NCBI GenBank assembly: GCA_965243565.1
Contig: OZ251571.1
Coordinates: forward strand, 372,001-436,000
Direction: 5' to 3'
Origin: CBDEVH01 sp965243565
Lineage (GTDB): Bacteria; Pseudomonadota; Gammaproteobacteria; Tethybacterales; Persebacteraceae
DNA: 64,000 nucleotides
Position 1 is the stretch's first letter. Each line of letters begins with the position of its first letter. The notes under the pieces were generated by a model. The model saw only the letters and a program-made list of their open reading frames with translations, had not been told where the DNA came from and ran no database searches. The translations under genes were made by a program, and so were the position numbers. Positions 51,934-61,661 of the stretch are shown piece after piece.

Positions 51934-52813
51934 TATATTTTCAGGCAGTTCCGTTGCTATTATCACCCCTATGAAAGCCAATGGGGATATAGACTATACG
52001 GTACTTGAGCAACTACTGCAATGGCATATTGAGTCTGGCACTGACAGCATTGTTATTGCAGGAACATCGGGCGAATCGCCCACGCTTTCGGTTAAAGAGC
52101 ATCGGCAGTTAATAGCCAAAACCGTCGAAATGGTCGATGGTCGTATCCCTGTTATTGCCGGTGTTGGTGCTAACTCCACCAAAGAGGCAATTGATCTAAC
52201 CCTGCATGCTTACAAAGACGGTGCAGACGCTGGTTTGTCGGTGGTACCTTACTACAACAAGCCGACTCAAGAAGGTTTATACCAACACTTTTCAGCCATT
52301 GCTAATTCATCATCATTGCCTATTTTACTTTACGATGTCCCTGGACGTACCATTACCCAATTAGCTGACGAAACCATTGTGCGTTTGGCAGCCTGTTCTA
52401 AAATCATCGGTATTAAAGACGCGACTGGAGACATCTCACGCGTATCAAGATTGCGTCATGCATTGGGACTTTCATCAGATTCATTCTTACAACTATCGGG
52501 CGACGACAGCACTTTTAAAGACTACATACTAGCAGGTGGACATGGCGTTATTTCGGTGACTACCAATATTGCACCGTCCCAAATGAAATCCGTCGTTGAG
52601 GCCGCCCGAAAAGGCGATAAAGCCGTTGCTGATGTCGCCAATCAGCCACTTGAATTATTTCATAAAGTGCAGGGTATCGAGAGCAATCCAATCCCTGTTA
52701 AAGCAGCGTTACACATGATGGGCAAGGCTTCGCCTGCCATTCGTTTGCCGCTTACACCGCTATCAGCAAAATACCATGCGGCAGTTAAAGAAGCCGTTGA
52801 AAAAATCCTTTAG
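51926..52813 (+). CDS. dapA: 4-hydroxy-tetrahydrodipicolinate synthase
   Basis: Condenses pyruvate with aspartate semialdehyde at the start of lysine and diaminopimelate synthesis. The 295-residue (beta/alpha)8 protein has GTSGESPTL, YYNKPTQEGLYQHF with the catalytic Tyr, LYDVPGRT and GIKDATGD with the Schiff-base Lys. The dapA-bamC order is a gammaproteobacterial feature. Confidence 0.97.
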   Translation: MIDIFSGSSVAIITPMKANGDIDYTVLEQLLQWHIESGTDSIVIAGTSGESPTLSVKEHRQLIAKTVEMVDGRIPVIAGVGANSTKEAIDLTLHAYKDGADAGLSVVPYYNKPTQEGLYQHFSAIANSSSLPILLYDVPGRTITQLADETIVRLAACSKIIGIKDATGDISRVSRLRHALGLSSDSFLQLSGDDSTFKDYILAGGHGVISVTTNIAPSQMKSVVEAARKGDKAVADVANQPLELFHKVQGIESNPIPVKAALHMMGKASPAIRLPLTPLSAKYHAAVKEAVEKIL

Positions 52814-52829
52814 CCACTATTTTATCTCC

Positions 52830-53963
52830 ATGAAAAAATTATTATTTGTACTCTCTACCATCTTAATTGTATCGGGCTGCCAAGGCACTTCATCACCCAT
52901 AGACGATCTATTTGAAGGTAGAAAAATTGATTACCGTAATTCAGAATCACAAAAGCAAACCGCCTTAAAATACCCGCCCAATGTATTAACAGAGGGCAAA
53001 TCGATATCCTCGGATTCTATTTCTGTTAAAGAATATTTACTAGAAAATATACCAACACCAGACGAACTTATAAAAGACTACTCTGCGGTTGGAGTACACT
53101 ACATGAAAGACGGCGACCGACGCTGGATTGAAGTTGATGCCTCTGCCAATCAAGTTTGGGAAAGGACGCTTGATTTTTGGGAGAACGACTTGGGATTTCC
53201 TGTTATTAAACAGAGCAAAAGAAACGGCATAATTGAGACCGATTGGTTAGATATACGCGATAAAATCCCAGTGCCGGGCGATGATTTTTTTACGCCATTG
53301 GTCTCTGACCTTTTTGATCGTATCAGTGACAGTGGTGAGCGTGATAAATTTGTAACTCGCCTAGAAATCACTGAAAACAATAAAGTGCAAGTATATGTTG
53401 CTCACCAACATATTGTAGCTGTATTTGACGATGGCTTATTTAGTAGTTATCAACGGTTTCCCAAAGATGACGGAGTCGAAGTAGAAATGTTGCGCCGACT
53501 AATGTATACATTGGCCAAGACCCAATTTGGCGATACAAAAATCGAAGTAATTGATCAACAAATTGCAACAGAAGAAACCGAAGAACAGCCAAGTGATTAT
53601 GTGCTAGAAGGCGAAAAATTGGTCATTAAAAAAACATTTAAAGACGCATGGAATATCGTGCAAATTGGGCTTAACAGAGGTGGTTTTTCAATTGAAGACC
53701 GACTTATCGTTGATAAAAAAATATTCATCAAATACGGCGGTGGTATTGTCGAAGATGCTTTATTAGGAGCAAAGAAAAAGAACTTCTTTAGCAAGCTAAT
53801 TAGCGGTGATGACCCTGAATTTTACGAATTAGCACTCACTTTTAACGAGGTAGATGACAACACCAGCTCTGTCGAAATTTATTCAGCAAGTGAAAACCTA
53901 ACACTAACGCCACAACAAAAAGAAACCATATTGAAAATTATCCACAGCTATCTTCCTCAATAG
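52830..53963 (+). CDS. bamC: outer-membrane assembly lipoprotein BamC (NlpB)
   Basis: Lipoprotein of the BAM complex that inserts outer-membrane proteins. I take ATG at 52830 (MKKLLFVLSTILIVSGC), a lipoprotein signal with lipobox IVSGC; the frame opens upstream inside dapA. The 377-residue protein has two helix-grip domains (about 95-230 and 255-370), with WIEVDASANQVWERTLDFW in the first. Somewhat longer than E. coli BamC (344). Confidence 0.88.
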   Translation: MKKLLFVLSTILIVSGCQGTSSPIDDLFEGRKIDYRNSESQKQTALKYPPNVLTEGKSISSDSISVKEYLLENIPTPDELIKDYSAVGVHYMKDGDRRWIEVDASANQVWERTLDFWENDLGFPVIKQSKRNGIIETDWLDIRDKIPVPGDDFFTPLVSDLFDRISDSGERDKFVTRLEITENNKVQVYVAHQHIVAVFDDGLFSSYQRFPKDDGVEVEMLRRLMYTLAKTQFGDTKIEVIDQQIATEETEEQPSDYVLEGEKLVIKKTFKDAWNIVQIGLNRGGFSIEDRLIVDKKIFIKYGGGIVEDALLGAKKKNFFSKLISGDDPEFYELALTFNEVDDNTSSVEIYSASENLTLTPQQKETILKIIHSYLPQ

Positions 53964-53972
53964 GGATTTTTG

Positions 53973-54725
53973 GTGTGGTTTTGTTCATTGGGGAGTGGCT
54001 CGCGTGGCAATGCCCATGTCGTATGTGACGAAAAAACCGTCTTACTCTTTGACTGTGGCTTTAAACTACCAACTTTAAAAAAACGCTTGGCACAGCAATC
54101 ATTGACGCCATTACAAATTAATGCCTTATTTATTAGTCATGAGCACAAAGATCACGCTATTGGCATCGATGGTATTCAAAAAAACACCCATGCCTCTATT
54201 TATATGTCGGTTGGCACAGGACGTGCTTTAAAGTGTGATAAAAGTATTCGTTATTTACAATCAGAAGAAACAGTGGTGATAGGAGACTTTAAAGTTACCC
54301 CACTTATGGTGCCACATGATTCAGCCGAGCCAATGCAATTTATTATTCATCATAAAGACAAAAAATTGGCGATATTAACCGATACTGGCCATATTACCAA
54401 CGCTATTGTACGTGCGGTTAAAGGGTCGGACGGTTTGATTATCGAAAGCAATTATGATGCCACCATGCTTGCACAAGGAAAATACCCACAAGTATTACAA
54501 AAAAGAATATCAGGAAGCTATGGGCATTTGTCCAATGCCGAAGCGGCAGAGTTATTACAAAAAACCAAAACCGACAATCCGCATCGAAAAATAATTGGTG
54601 CTCATATTAGTCAGGAAAACAACACTGCCGAACTTGTTTTTCAGGCGTTACAAACCGCCGATAAAGATGCGCAAGTCATAGCTGCAAGCCAAGACATACC
54701 AACAAGTTGGTTACAGTTGCAATAA
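53973..54725 (+). CDS. metallo-beta-lactamase-fold hydrolase, YycJ/VicX-like
   Basis: A 250-residue zinc-dependent hydrolase beginning MWFCSLGSGSRGNAHVV, with metal motif SHEHKDH (His56, His58, Asp60, His61) and LTDTGHIT. GTG at 53973, six bases after AGGGA, is preferred to TTG at 53970. Relatives next to bamC are widespread in gammaproteobacteria; an exonuclease role is known for YycJ relatives, not for this one. Confidence 0.87.
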   Translation: MWFCSLGSGSRGNAHVVCDEKTVLLFDCGFKLPTLKKRLAQQSLTPLQINALFISHEHKDHAIGIDGIQKNTHASIYMSVGTGRALKCDKSIRYLQSEETVVIGDFKVTPLMVPHDSAEPMQFIIHHKDKKLAILTDTGHITNAIVRAVKGSDGLIIESNYDATMLAQGKYPQVLQKRISGSYGHLSNAEAAELLQKTKTDNPHRKIIGAHISQENNTAELVFQALQTADKDAQVIAASQDIPTSWLQLQ

Positions 54726-54741
54726 AAACCTGCCCTTGTTA

Positions 54742-55785
54742 TTAACGAAAATCCTCTTTGTTAACGGCCGAAATCAATGCAACATCTCTTTCGATAATAC
54801 CGTCTATAACCATCTTTTTCAGGCATTGATCTAATGTTTGCATACCAACTCCACTACCAGTTTGAATAGCAGAGTACATTTGCGGAACTTTGTTTTCTCG
54901 AATTAGATTACGAACAGACGGTGTGGAAATCATAATTTCATGGGCTGCCACACGGCCGCCACCTATTTTTTTAAGTAGAGTTTGTGAAATAACAGCACGC
55001 AAACTTTCTGATAACATAGCGCGAATCATCTCTTTTTCAGCGGCTGGGAATACGTCAATAACACGATCAATAGTCTTTGCAGCAGAAGATGTATGAAGCG
55101 TTCCAAACACCAAGTGACCAGTTTCGGCGGCTGTTAGTGCCAAACCAATGGTTTCTGGGTCACGCATCTCACCAACGAGTATGATATCTGGATCTTCACG
55201 CAGTGCAGCACGCAATGAAGAAGCAAATGATTTGGTATGTGTGCCAACTTCGCGTTGATTGATAAGCGATTTTTTTGGTTTGTGTACAAACTCGACTGGG
55301 TCTTCAACGGTTAGAATATGTTCTTTTTTAGTTAGGTTAATATCGTTAATCATCGCCGCCAATGTGGTTGATTTACCCGAACCAGTAGGACCGGTAACCA
55401 ATACAATCCCTCGTGGTTGATGTGAAATTTGTTTAAAAATCTCGGGTGCTTTCAGTTGTTCCAGACTTAAGATGTCTGTGGGAATAGTACGACAAACCAT
55501 ACCAGGTCCACGCGTTTGCTGAAAAACATTAATACGAAAACGTGCTTTATCACCTAATTGATACGAAAAATCTAAGTCCCATTCCTCGTTAAAATATTCT
55601 TTTTGCTCGGCATTAGTCAGTGATGAGATCATCGTGTCAACTTGTTCGCGTGTTAATGGCTCTGCATCAAACGATTCTACATCACCGTTAATCCGTATCA
55701 TTGGTGGTAATCCTGTAGAAATATGTAAATCTGATGCGTCGTTTTCGATAGTAGCTGCTAATAATTCTAGTATGTCTGTACTCAT
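54742..55785 (-). CDS. pilT: type IV pilus twitching motility ATPase PilT
   Basis: Hexameric motor that retracts type IV pili. The 347-residue protein has Walker A GPTGSGKST (132-140), Asp box, Walker B (IILVGEMRDPETI), the His box and the C-terminal AIRNLIRE-like SVRNLIREN retraction motif. No other pilus genes are in the window. It is divergent from yggS, the usual arrangement. Confidence 0.96.
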   Translation of the reverse strand: MSTDILELLAATIENDASDLHISTGLPPMIRINGDVESFDAEPLTREQVDTMISSLTNAEQKEYFNEEWDLDFSYQLGDKARFRINVFQQTRGPGMVCRTIPTDILSLEQLKAPEIFKQISHQPRGIVLVTGPTGSGKSTTLAAMINDINLTKKEHILTVEDPVEFVHKPKKSLINQREVGTHTKSFASSLRAALREDPDIILVGEMRDPETIGLALTAAETGHLVFGTLHTSSAAKTIDRVIDVFPAAEKEMIRAMLSESLRAVISQTLLKKIGGGRVAAHEIMISTPSVRNLIRENKVPQMYSAIQTGSGVGMQTLDQCLKKMVIDGIIERDVALISAVNKEDFR

Positions 55786-55911
55786 AATATATTCCTTATA
55801 ATTTTATAATTTTATTATTTATATTGGCACTAAGTAGTCTAAACAATATAAAACCGTATTTTATATTAAAAAAACAAAATAAGACATTATCCCTGTTATA
55901 GAATAGATATT

Positions 55912-56568
55912 ATGAGTATTGAGCACAACATAAGAAAACTGCAAAAAGAGCTAATAATTTACCCTGAGGCTCATTTAATTGCTGTAGGTAAGACATTTCC
56001 AGCCACATCAATTATCGAAGCAGCACGTTGTGGCATCACCCATATTGGCGAAAATTATTTACAAGAAGCCGAAGAAAAACAAGCCGCTTGTAAGCACTAT
56101 TCGTTAACATGGCATTTTTTGGGTGCGATACAACGCAACAAAACCGATAAAATTGCAGCATTATTTGATTGGGTGCATGGTATTGATAGAGTCATTATTG
56201 CTAAGAGATTATCGCAAGCACGCAAAGACTCCCCCAAACCATTAAATTGTTTTTTGCAAATAAATATCGACAACGAACCGAGTAAATTCGGCGTTGGTGC
56301 TATTGATGCCATCGCAATTGCGGGAGACATTTCCACACTAGCGCATATTAATTTATGTGGGCTAATGGCAATTCCATCACCCAAAGACAATCAATACGAT
56401 ACATTTTGCAAAGTAACCCAATTACAACATGAAATAATCGCCAGTGGTGTAAAGCTAGACAGTCTATCGATGGGCATGAGTAACGATTATTCGCAAGCAC
56501 TAAAAGCAGGTGCTACTCATATTCGCATAGGCACTGGTATTTTTGGAATGAGATCAAAAAAGGGCTGA
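55912..56568 (+). CDS. pyridoxal-phosphate homeostasis protein YggS (PLPBP)
   Basis: Binds PLP without known catalysis and keeps vitamin B6 pools in balance. The 218-residue protein has LIAVGKTFPA (PLP Lys27), HIGENYLQEAEEK, HFLGAIQRNKTD, and SMGMSNDYSQALKAGATHIR IG at the phosphate site. It is close to the usual length (about 230). proC follows after three bases. Confidence 0.93.
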   Translation: MSIEHNIRKLQKELIIYPEAHLIAVGKTFPATSIIEAARCGITHIGENYLQEAEEKQAACKHYSLTWHFLGAIQRNKTDKIAALFDWVHGIDRVIIAKRLSQARKDSPKPLNCFLQINIDNEPSKFGVGAIDAIAIAGDISTLAHINLCGLMAIPSPKDNQYDTFCKVTQLQHEIIASGVKLDSLSMGMSNDYSQALKAGATHIRIGTGIFGMRSKKG

Positions 56569-56571
56569 AAG

Positions 56572-57372
56572 ATGAACATAATTTTTATTGGTGGTGGACA
56601 CATGAGTTATGCATTGGTGGCAGGTCTGGTATCTTCCAACGATTCTAACCATCAAATAACAGTAATTGACCGAAACGATGACAAACGCTGTCGTTTTAAA
56701 AATGACTTTGACATTAACACATTGGCAACCATAAACGACACCACCGCTGCCACCGCCGATATTATTATTTTATCTGTGCGACCCCCTCAAATGCAAGAAG
56801 TTTGCCGTTCGTTAAAAACACAGGCATTGCTTATTAGCGTTGCTGCTGGTATTCATTTACAAGCAATAGCACAATGGACAAACAACAACCGTGTTATTCG
56901 TACCATCCCCAACACGCCCATACAGCAAGCCAGCGGCGTAACTGTTTGTTATGCCAATAGCACTATTAGCGATGCCGAATGCAGGCATGCTGAAACCATT
57001 TTTGCCAATGGCAGTCAGGTATTTTGGGTGAAAGATGAAAAATTAATCGATGCTGCAGTTGCTGTATCAGGCAGTGGACCCGCCTATGTTTATTATTTTA
57101 TTGAGGCAATGCAACGCGCTGCTAAAAACATGGGTTTGGACGACACCACTGCCAAAGCCATGATACTGCAAACCATGCGTGGTGCGGTAAAAATGGTCGA
57201 AAAATCTGACAAAGATGCCGCTACGCTCAGGCAAGAAGTAGCCGTACAGGGTGGTACAACCGAACGTGCTATTAACACGATGCACGACGCACATTTTATC
57301 CAGCTAATAGAAAAGGCAATGCAAGCATGCCACGCAAGGGCAATCGAATTAGGCGAATCCCTATCAAACTAA
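56572..57372 (+). CDS. proC: pyrroline-5-carboxylate reductase
   Basis: Last step of proline synthesis, using NAD(P)H. The 266-residue protein begins with the Rossmann motif IIFIGGGHMSYALVAGL and has IRTIPNTPIQQASGV, VSGSGPAYVYYFIEAM and VAVQGGTTERAI, all typical. Directly after yggS, the conserved order. Confidence 0.96.
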   Translation: MNIIFIGGGHMSYALVAGLVSSNDSNHQITVIDRNDDKRCRFKNDFDINTLATINDTTAATADIIILSVRPPQMQEVCRSLKTQALLISVAAGIHLQAIAQWTNNNRVIRTIPNTPIQQASGVTVCYANSTISDAECRHAETIFANGSQVFWVKDEKLIDAAVAVSGSGPAYVYYFIEAMQRAAKNMGLDDTTAKAMILQTMRGAVKMVEKSDKDAATLRQEVAVQGGTTERAINTMHDAHFIQLIEKAMQACHARAIELGESLSN

Positions 57373-57389
57373 ATTGATTACATAAAATA

Positions 57390-57412
57390 TTTGTATTATT
57401 TACCAATACAAA
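57390..57412. terminator. weak hairpin at the proC/mnmE convergence
   Basis: TTTGTATT (57390-57397) and AATACAAA (57405-57412) form an eight-pair stem overlapping the mnmE stop. There is only a short T stretch on either side. Confidence 0.35.
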
Positions 57413-58709
57413 ATTTAGAAAAAATATCGCCTAATAATTGCTCTTCGTCGTATTGACCGGTCAATGACTGTAATGCGGTATGAGTGTCTTTTAGCCATGC
57501 TGCTGCTACTTCTGGCATATCCAAAGCATCCGCTGCCCGTGCAATCAGTTGGTTACACTGTTGCAATATTTGCAAATGCCTTGTTCGTGCCGAAAAAAAC
57601 TCATCAGTCGCTGTGCTTTGTGTGCGGTATTCAATAAAAAAACGTTTGAGTTCTTCTATACCAATCCCTGTTTTGGCGGCAATGGCAAATTGAGATTGTA
57701 GCTCGTCGGTATCAGCAATAGGGTGCGTATCGACTTTATTGCGGACAAGGACAATAGTTGCTTTGGTATTCAGTATTTCAATAGGAGGGCTTTCATGCGT
57801 ATAGACCGACAAAATAATATTGGCATCGGTTACTTGGGCAAGAATACGGCGAATACCTTCTTGTTCCACTTCATGGTCTGCCGTACGAATACCCGCACCG
57901 TCAATTAACTGGATATTAATACTATTAATGACAATATGTTGCTCAATAATATCACGTGTTGTGCCCGGGCTATTGCTAACAATAGCCGCATTTTTTTCGG
58001 TTAATCGGTTAAAAAGTGAAGATTTTCCTACATTGGGTGCACCAATAATAACCGCTTTAATACCTTGGCTCACACGAATCCCTTGATTCACTTTATCGAT
58101 TAACGACTGTATATGAGACTGTAATGCTTTTACGGCGTTGGTGGCTTGCATTTGTTCGGTGGTATTGGCATCATCATCGCTAAAATCCAAGCTACTCTCT
58201 AAATTAACCCGCACAGTGGTTATGTGTTCGTTGAAATCAAAAACGGCTTTAGAAAAATCACCCTGCAGCGAGCGAGCTGCGGCTCGAGCTGCGGCATCGC
58301 TCTTTGCCAAAATAATATCTGCAATTGCCTCGGCTTGTAGCAAATCAATTTTATCGTTTAAAAAAGCCCGCAATGTAAACTCACCTGCTTGTGCTTGTCG
58401 TGCGCCTAATTCAAAACAGCGAGCAAGCAACTGTTGCAATACAAAATAGCCGCCATGGGCATGCAATTCAAGCACATGTTCGCCCGTAAAAGAATGCGGT
58501 TGTATAAAATACAATGCCAAGCCTTGATCGATGATATGTCCGTCTTTATCGACAAAAGGCGTGTAATGTGCCTGTCTTGGTAAGGGCAATTGGGCAGAGG
58601 GGAAAAGGGCGGTTAGGCGGGCAAGATTACTACCACTAATGCGAATAACCCCGATACCACCGTTACCAGTGGGGGTTGCAATAGAAGCAATGACATCAGC
58701 ACCCGACAT
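57396..58709 (-). CDS. mnmE: tRNA modification GTPase MnmE (TrmE)
   Basis: With MnmG modifies the wobble uridine of some tRNAs. I take ATG at 58709 (MSGADVIASIATPTGNGGIG, 437 residues); a TTG at 58724 is less likely. The N-terminal tetrahydrofolate-binding domain is followed by the G domain with GAPNVGKSS, GTTRD and NKVD, and the C terminus is CIGK with the essential Cys434. It follows yidC in the rpmH-rnpA-yidC-mnmE order. Confidence 0.96.
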   Translation of the reverse strand: MSGADVIASIATPTGNGGIGVIRISGSNLARLTALFPSAQLPLPRQAHYTPFVDKDGHIIDQGLALYFIQPHSFTGEHVLELHAHGGYFVLQQLLARCFELGARQAQAGEFTLRAFLNDKIDLLQAEAIADIILAKSDAAARAAARSLQGDFSKAVFDFNEHITTVRVNLESSLDFSDDDANTTEQMQATNAVKALQSHIQSLIDKVNQGIRVSQGIKAVIIGAPNVGKSSLFNRLTEKNAAIVSNSPGTTRDIIEQHIVINSINIQLIDGAGIRTADHEVEQEGIRRILAQVTDANIILSVYTHESPPIEILNTKATIVLVRNKVDTHPIADTDELQSQFAIAAKTGIGIEELKRFFIEYRTQSTATDEFFSARTRHLQILQQCNQLIARAADALDMPEVAAAWLKDTHTALQSLTGQYDEEQLLGDIFSKFCIGK

Positions 58710-58726
58710 GGTTTGGCACGACAATA

Positions 58727-60430
58727 CTATTGTTTATTAGCGGCGACGGCTTTCAGTTTAATTGTTCGGGCAATATACCATTGCTGTGTAATAGAAAGCA
58801 ACGTATTCACCACCCAATACAATACCAAACCAGAAGGAAAGAACACGCTAAATATAGCAAAACCAATAGGCATAATACGCATAATCATTGCTTGTGTTGG
58901 GTCAGGCGGTGCTGGTGACAACATGGTTTGTAAAAACATTGAGCCACCCATAATAAACGATAAAATAAAATAAGGATCTGGTGTTGATAAATCTGTAATC
59001 CACCAAAAAAACGGCACATGACGGATTTCAATACTACCCAATAACACCCAATACAAAGCAATGAAAACAGGAATTTGCACCAATATAGGAAGACAGCCAC
59101 CCAACGGATTAATTTTTTTCTGCTTATACAAAGCCATCATTTCTTTTTGCATTTTTTGTTTATCGCTACCACATTGCTCTTGAATTTTTTTAATACGAGG
59201 TGCTTCTTCCTTCATCTTTGCCATCGAACGATAAGCGGCAGAAGACAACGGATAAAAAATCAATTTAACCGTAAAAGTTAGTAAGATAATAGCCACACCC
59301 CAGTTAACAACAAAAGTCTGAATAAACTGTAACGCTGCAAAAAGCAAAACCGCAATAAACGTTAGCCAACCGTAATCGACCACTAAATGAATACCGGGAG
59401 CAACGCCACTCTCGTTAAGTTCATTTAAAATACTTTGTTCCTGTCCGCCAGCAAACAAAGCGACAGAAACAGAAGCCTCACCGCCACGAGCGACACTACC
59501 TATTGGCAAAATAAAGCCGACGCGTGCCGTATTATTTTTATTTTTTTGGATAAAAAATTCACGCTCGCCTTGCGGAGGCAGCCAGACGACTGAAAAATAT
59601 TGTTGGACAATACCAATCCAGCCATTATTGCTTTTCTTGGGATAAGTTGCATCTTCAAAATCACTAAAATCAAATTTTTGATATTTATCATTTTCTGTGT
59701 ACAACCCTGCCCCAAAAAATGTGGGCAATATAGCCGAATAACCCACCGGTGTTTGTGTGTCATGCGACAGACGGTAATAACTAAATAAAGGTTGTGTGGT
59801 TTCCCCATCATTTTTAACCGTATCGATAATACCAATACTATAAGACGACCGTTTAAAAACATAACGTTTTTCAACACGTAGATCATTAGAATCAGCAACC
59901 AATATTACCTGCAGCTCATTGGCACCCTCCGCCAAACGAAAATCAGTTGTACCGCCCACCACTTTAAACGGTGTTTTATGATTGGCAATACCATCTTGTC
60001 CGAGTAACCCGCTTTCGGCTATATATAGTCGTTCGCCATCTTGCAACAAAGGATAAGGTTTGCCGTCTAAATCGTGATTTTTAAGCCTTAAATCAAATAA
60101 AACGCCGCCATTCTCTCTTATTTTTGCAATAAACCAATCAGTCTCTACTCGAATAATTTTGCCAGTAGCTTGGCTAGATACGTTAGGCAGGGCTGCTTCA
60201 TCTGTTGCAATGGCGTTATTGTTGTTGGACAGCGATTGGCTAGGCACTGGCAAATCTGCATCCACGGTTTGAGAATTTGATTGGAAACTGTCATTTTGAT
60301 AAAGCTGTTCTATTGAAGAACTTTCTTGTGAGGTGAGGGCAACGGTATTAGTTTCCTCCCATGACTTGTAGAGCATTAGCAAACTAAAGGCTAAAATCCC
60401 AGCAAAAACCAGACGTAATGTATCGTTCAT
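58727..60430 (-). CDS. yidC: membrane protein insertase YidC
   Basis: Inserts and folds inner-membrane proteins, alone or with SecYEG. The 567-residue protein has an N-terminal helix, a large periplasmic beta domain (about 70-340) and five C-terminal helices with the conserved AYRSMAKMKEEAPRIKKIQE coil and MFLQTMLSP / FFPSGLVLYWVVNTLLSITQQW segments. It overlaps rnpA by one base (TAATG); no yidD gene lies between them. Confidence 0.96.
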   Translation of the reverse strand: MNDTLRLVFAGILAFSLLMLYKSWEETNTVALTSQESSSIEQLYQNDSFQSNSQTVDADLPVPSQSLSNNNNAIATDEAALPNVSSQATGKIIRVETDWFIAKIRENGGVLFDLRLKNHDLDGKPYPLLQDGERLYIAESGLLGQDGIANHKTPFKVVGGTTDFRLAEGANELQVILVADSNDLRVEKRYVFKRSSYSIGIIDTVKNDGETTQPLFSYYRLSHDTQTPVGYSAILPTFFGAGLYTENDKYQKFDFSDFEDATYPKKSNNGWIGIVQQYFSVVWLPPQGEREFFIQKNKNNTARVGFILPIGSVARGGEASVSVALFAGGQEQSILNELNESGVAPGIHLVVDYGWLTFIAVLLFAALQFIQTFVVNWGVAIILLTFTVKLIFYPLSSAAYRSMAKMKEEAPRIKKIQEQCGSDKQKMQKEMMALYKQKKINPLGGCLPILVQIPVFIALYWVLLGSIEIRHVPFFWWITDLSTPDPYFILSFIMGGSMFLQTMLSPAPPDPTQAMIMRIMPIGFAIFSVFFPSGLVLYWVVNTLLSITQQWYIARTIKLKAVAANKQ

Positions 60431-60771
60431 TATTTTATTTTTTCAATTAGAGATTGCAAATCAAAAATGCACTGCTGATTATCAACAGCGGGTGATATTC
60501 TTTGTTTAGATTGTATTAACACATCAATGGCAGGTAGTTTTAATAAAGAATGTTGGCGAAAATATTCTCGAAAAATCCGTCTTAGTCGATTGCGTAAAAC
60601 AGCACTAGGCGAATTTTTTTTACTAATAATAACCCCTAATCGTGCATGACTTTGTTGGTTATTTGTTATAACGCGAATTTGCCACAGCGAACCGCGAATG
60701 AGTTTGCCATAACGAAGTAGGCGAGTAAAATCACCACTTTGCTGTATAAAATAGGGTTGTCGTTTAGACAA
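60430..60771 (-). CDS. rnpA: ribonuclease P protein component
   Basis: Protein subunit of RNase P, which matures tRNA 5' ends. The 113-residue basic protein has the RNR-type motif RNRLRRIFREYFRQ. The start is TTG at 60771, as no ATG or GTG is available; it lies 11 bases after rpmH. Translation is likely coupled to rpmH and yidC. Confidence 0.9.
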   Translation of the reverse strand: MSKRQPYFIQQSGDFTRLLRYGKLIRGSLWQIRVITNNQQSHARLGVIISKKNSPSAVLRNRLRRIFREYFRQHSLLKLPAIDVLIQSKQRISPAVDNQQCIFDLQSLIEKIK

Positions 60772-60782
60772 GAAAAGTAACT

Positions 60783-60917
60783 TTATGCAGTTAGCTTTTT
60801 ACGCCCTTTTGCACGGCGGGCGTTAATAATGGAACGTCCATGGCAGGTCGCCATTCTGGCACGAAAACCATGGGTTCTTTTTCGACGAATATTGGAAGGC
60901 TGGAAAGTTCTTTTCAT
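60783..60917 (-). CDS. rpmH: 50S ribosomal protein L34
   Basis: A 44-codon gene: the product begins MKRTFQPSNIRRKRTHGFRA, followed by RMATCHGRS, and ends INARRAKGRKKLTA. This is a full match in length and pattern to L34, except for Cys25 and His26 where Arg/Ala are common. It heads the rpmH-rnpA-yidC-mnmE run. Confidence 0.97.
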   Translation of the reverse strand: MKRTFQPSNIRRKRTHGFRARMATCHGRSIINARRAKGRKKLTA

Positions 60918-60972
60918 GGCATTAAAACAGTATAGTAAGATAGGCTACAAACAGCAGCAAAAACAGATAATA

Positions 60973-60981
60973 ATTATATCA
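60973..60981 (-). promoter_or_regulatory. extended -10 promoter element upstream of rpmH
   Basis: Minus strand TGATATAAT is a perfect extended -10 (TGnTATAAT) that needs no strong -35 box. It lies 56 bases before the rpmH start codon. The 162-base gap between rpmH and the divergent hydrolase gene has no DnaA box. Confidence 0.45.
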
Positions 60982-61079
60982 CGAATAAAAAAGGAAGCGA
61001 TATTATTTGGTTGTAAACCGTGTAAATAACGACAATAATATGGGTTTTATCTAACAAATCTTGTACAATCATAATAACA

Positions 61080-61637
61080 ATGACAAAACGTGCTTTATTA
61101 CTAATTGATGTACAACAGGGGTTTGACGATCCTTATTGGGGATGCAGAAACAATCCAAACGCAGAAACCAATATGGCATTATTATTAAATGCATGGCGTT
61201 TACATCATTTTCCGGTTATTCATATTCAGCATTGCTCACTAGAAGAAAAATCACCACTACATCCTAAGGCAGCGGGCAATGCATTTAAAAACGAAATACA
61301 GCCTACCAATGGCGAAAAACAATTTCAAAAAACGGTTAACAGTGCATTTATTGGGACAGGGCTAGAAAAATATTTACAAGATGTATCGATCAAGCAATTA
61401 TGTGTGGTGGGGTTAACCACAGACCATTGTGTATCGACCACCACTCGCATGGCGGGCAATCTTGGTTTTGATGTTGTTTTGGTATCGGATGCCACTGCAA
61501 CATTTGCCAAAACAAGTGTTGATACAAAAACGCACTACACAGCAGACAGTATTCACGATATCCACTTAGCGAGCTTAAACGGTGAATTTTGCACGGTATT
61601 ATCAACAGAGCAAGTATTACAACAATTATCCGAATAA
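61080..61637 (+). CDS. isochorismatase-family cysteine hydrolase
   Basis: A 185-residue hydrolase of the nicotinamidase/isochorismatase fold with the catalytic triad Asp10 (LLLIDVQQGF), Lys84 and Cys117 (LTTDHCVSTT). This group hydrolyses amides or ureas such as nicotinamide, ureidoacrylate or others; I cannot fix the substrate. It is monocistronic and convergent with hpt. Confidence 0.88.
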   Translation: MTKRALLLIDVQQGFDDPYWGCRNNPNAETNMALLLNAWRLHHFPVIHIQHCSLEEKSPLHPKAAGNAFKNEIQPTNGEKQFQKTVNSAFIGTGLEKYLQDVSIKQLCVVGLTTDHCVSTTTRMAGNLGFDVVLVSDATATFAKTSVDTKTHYTADSIHDIHLASLNGEFCTVLSTEQVLQQLSE

Positions 61638-61661
61638 AAATTTTTGGTATAAAAAGAGGCT

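Noticed and set aside
60918..61079. Replication origin next to rpmH
   Set aside because: No TTATCCACA-like DnaA boxes and no dnaA gene adjoin it.
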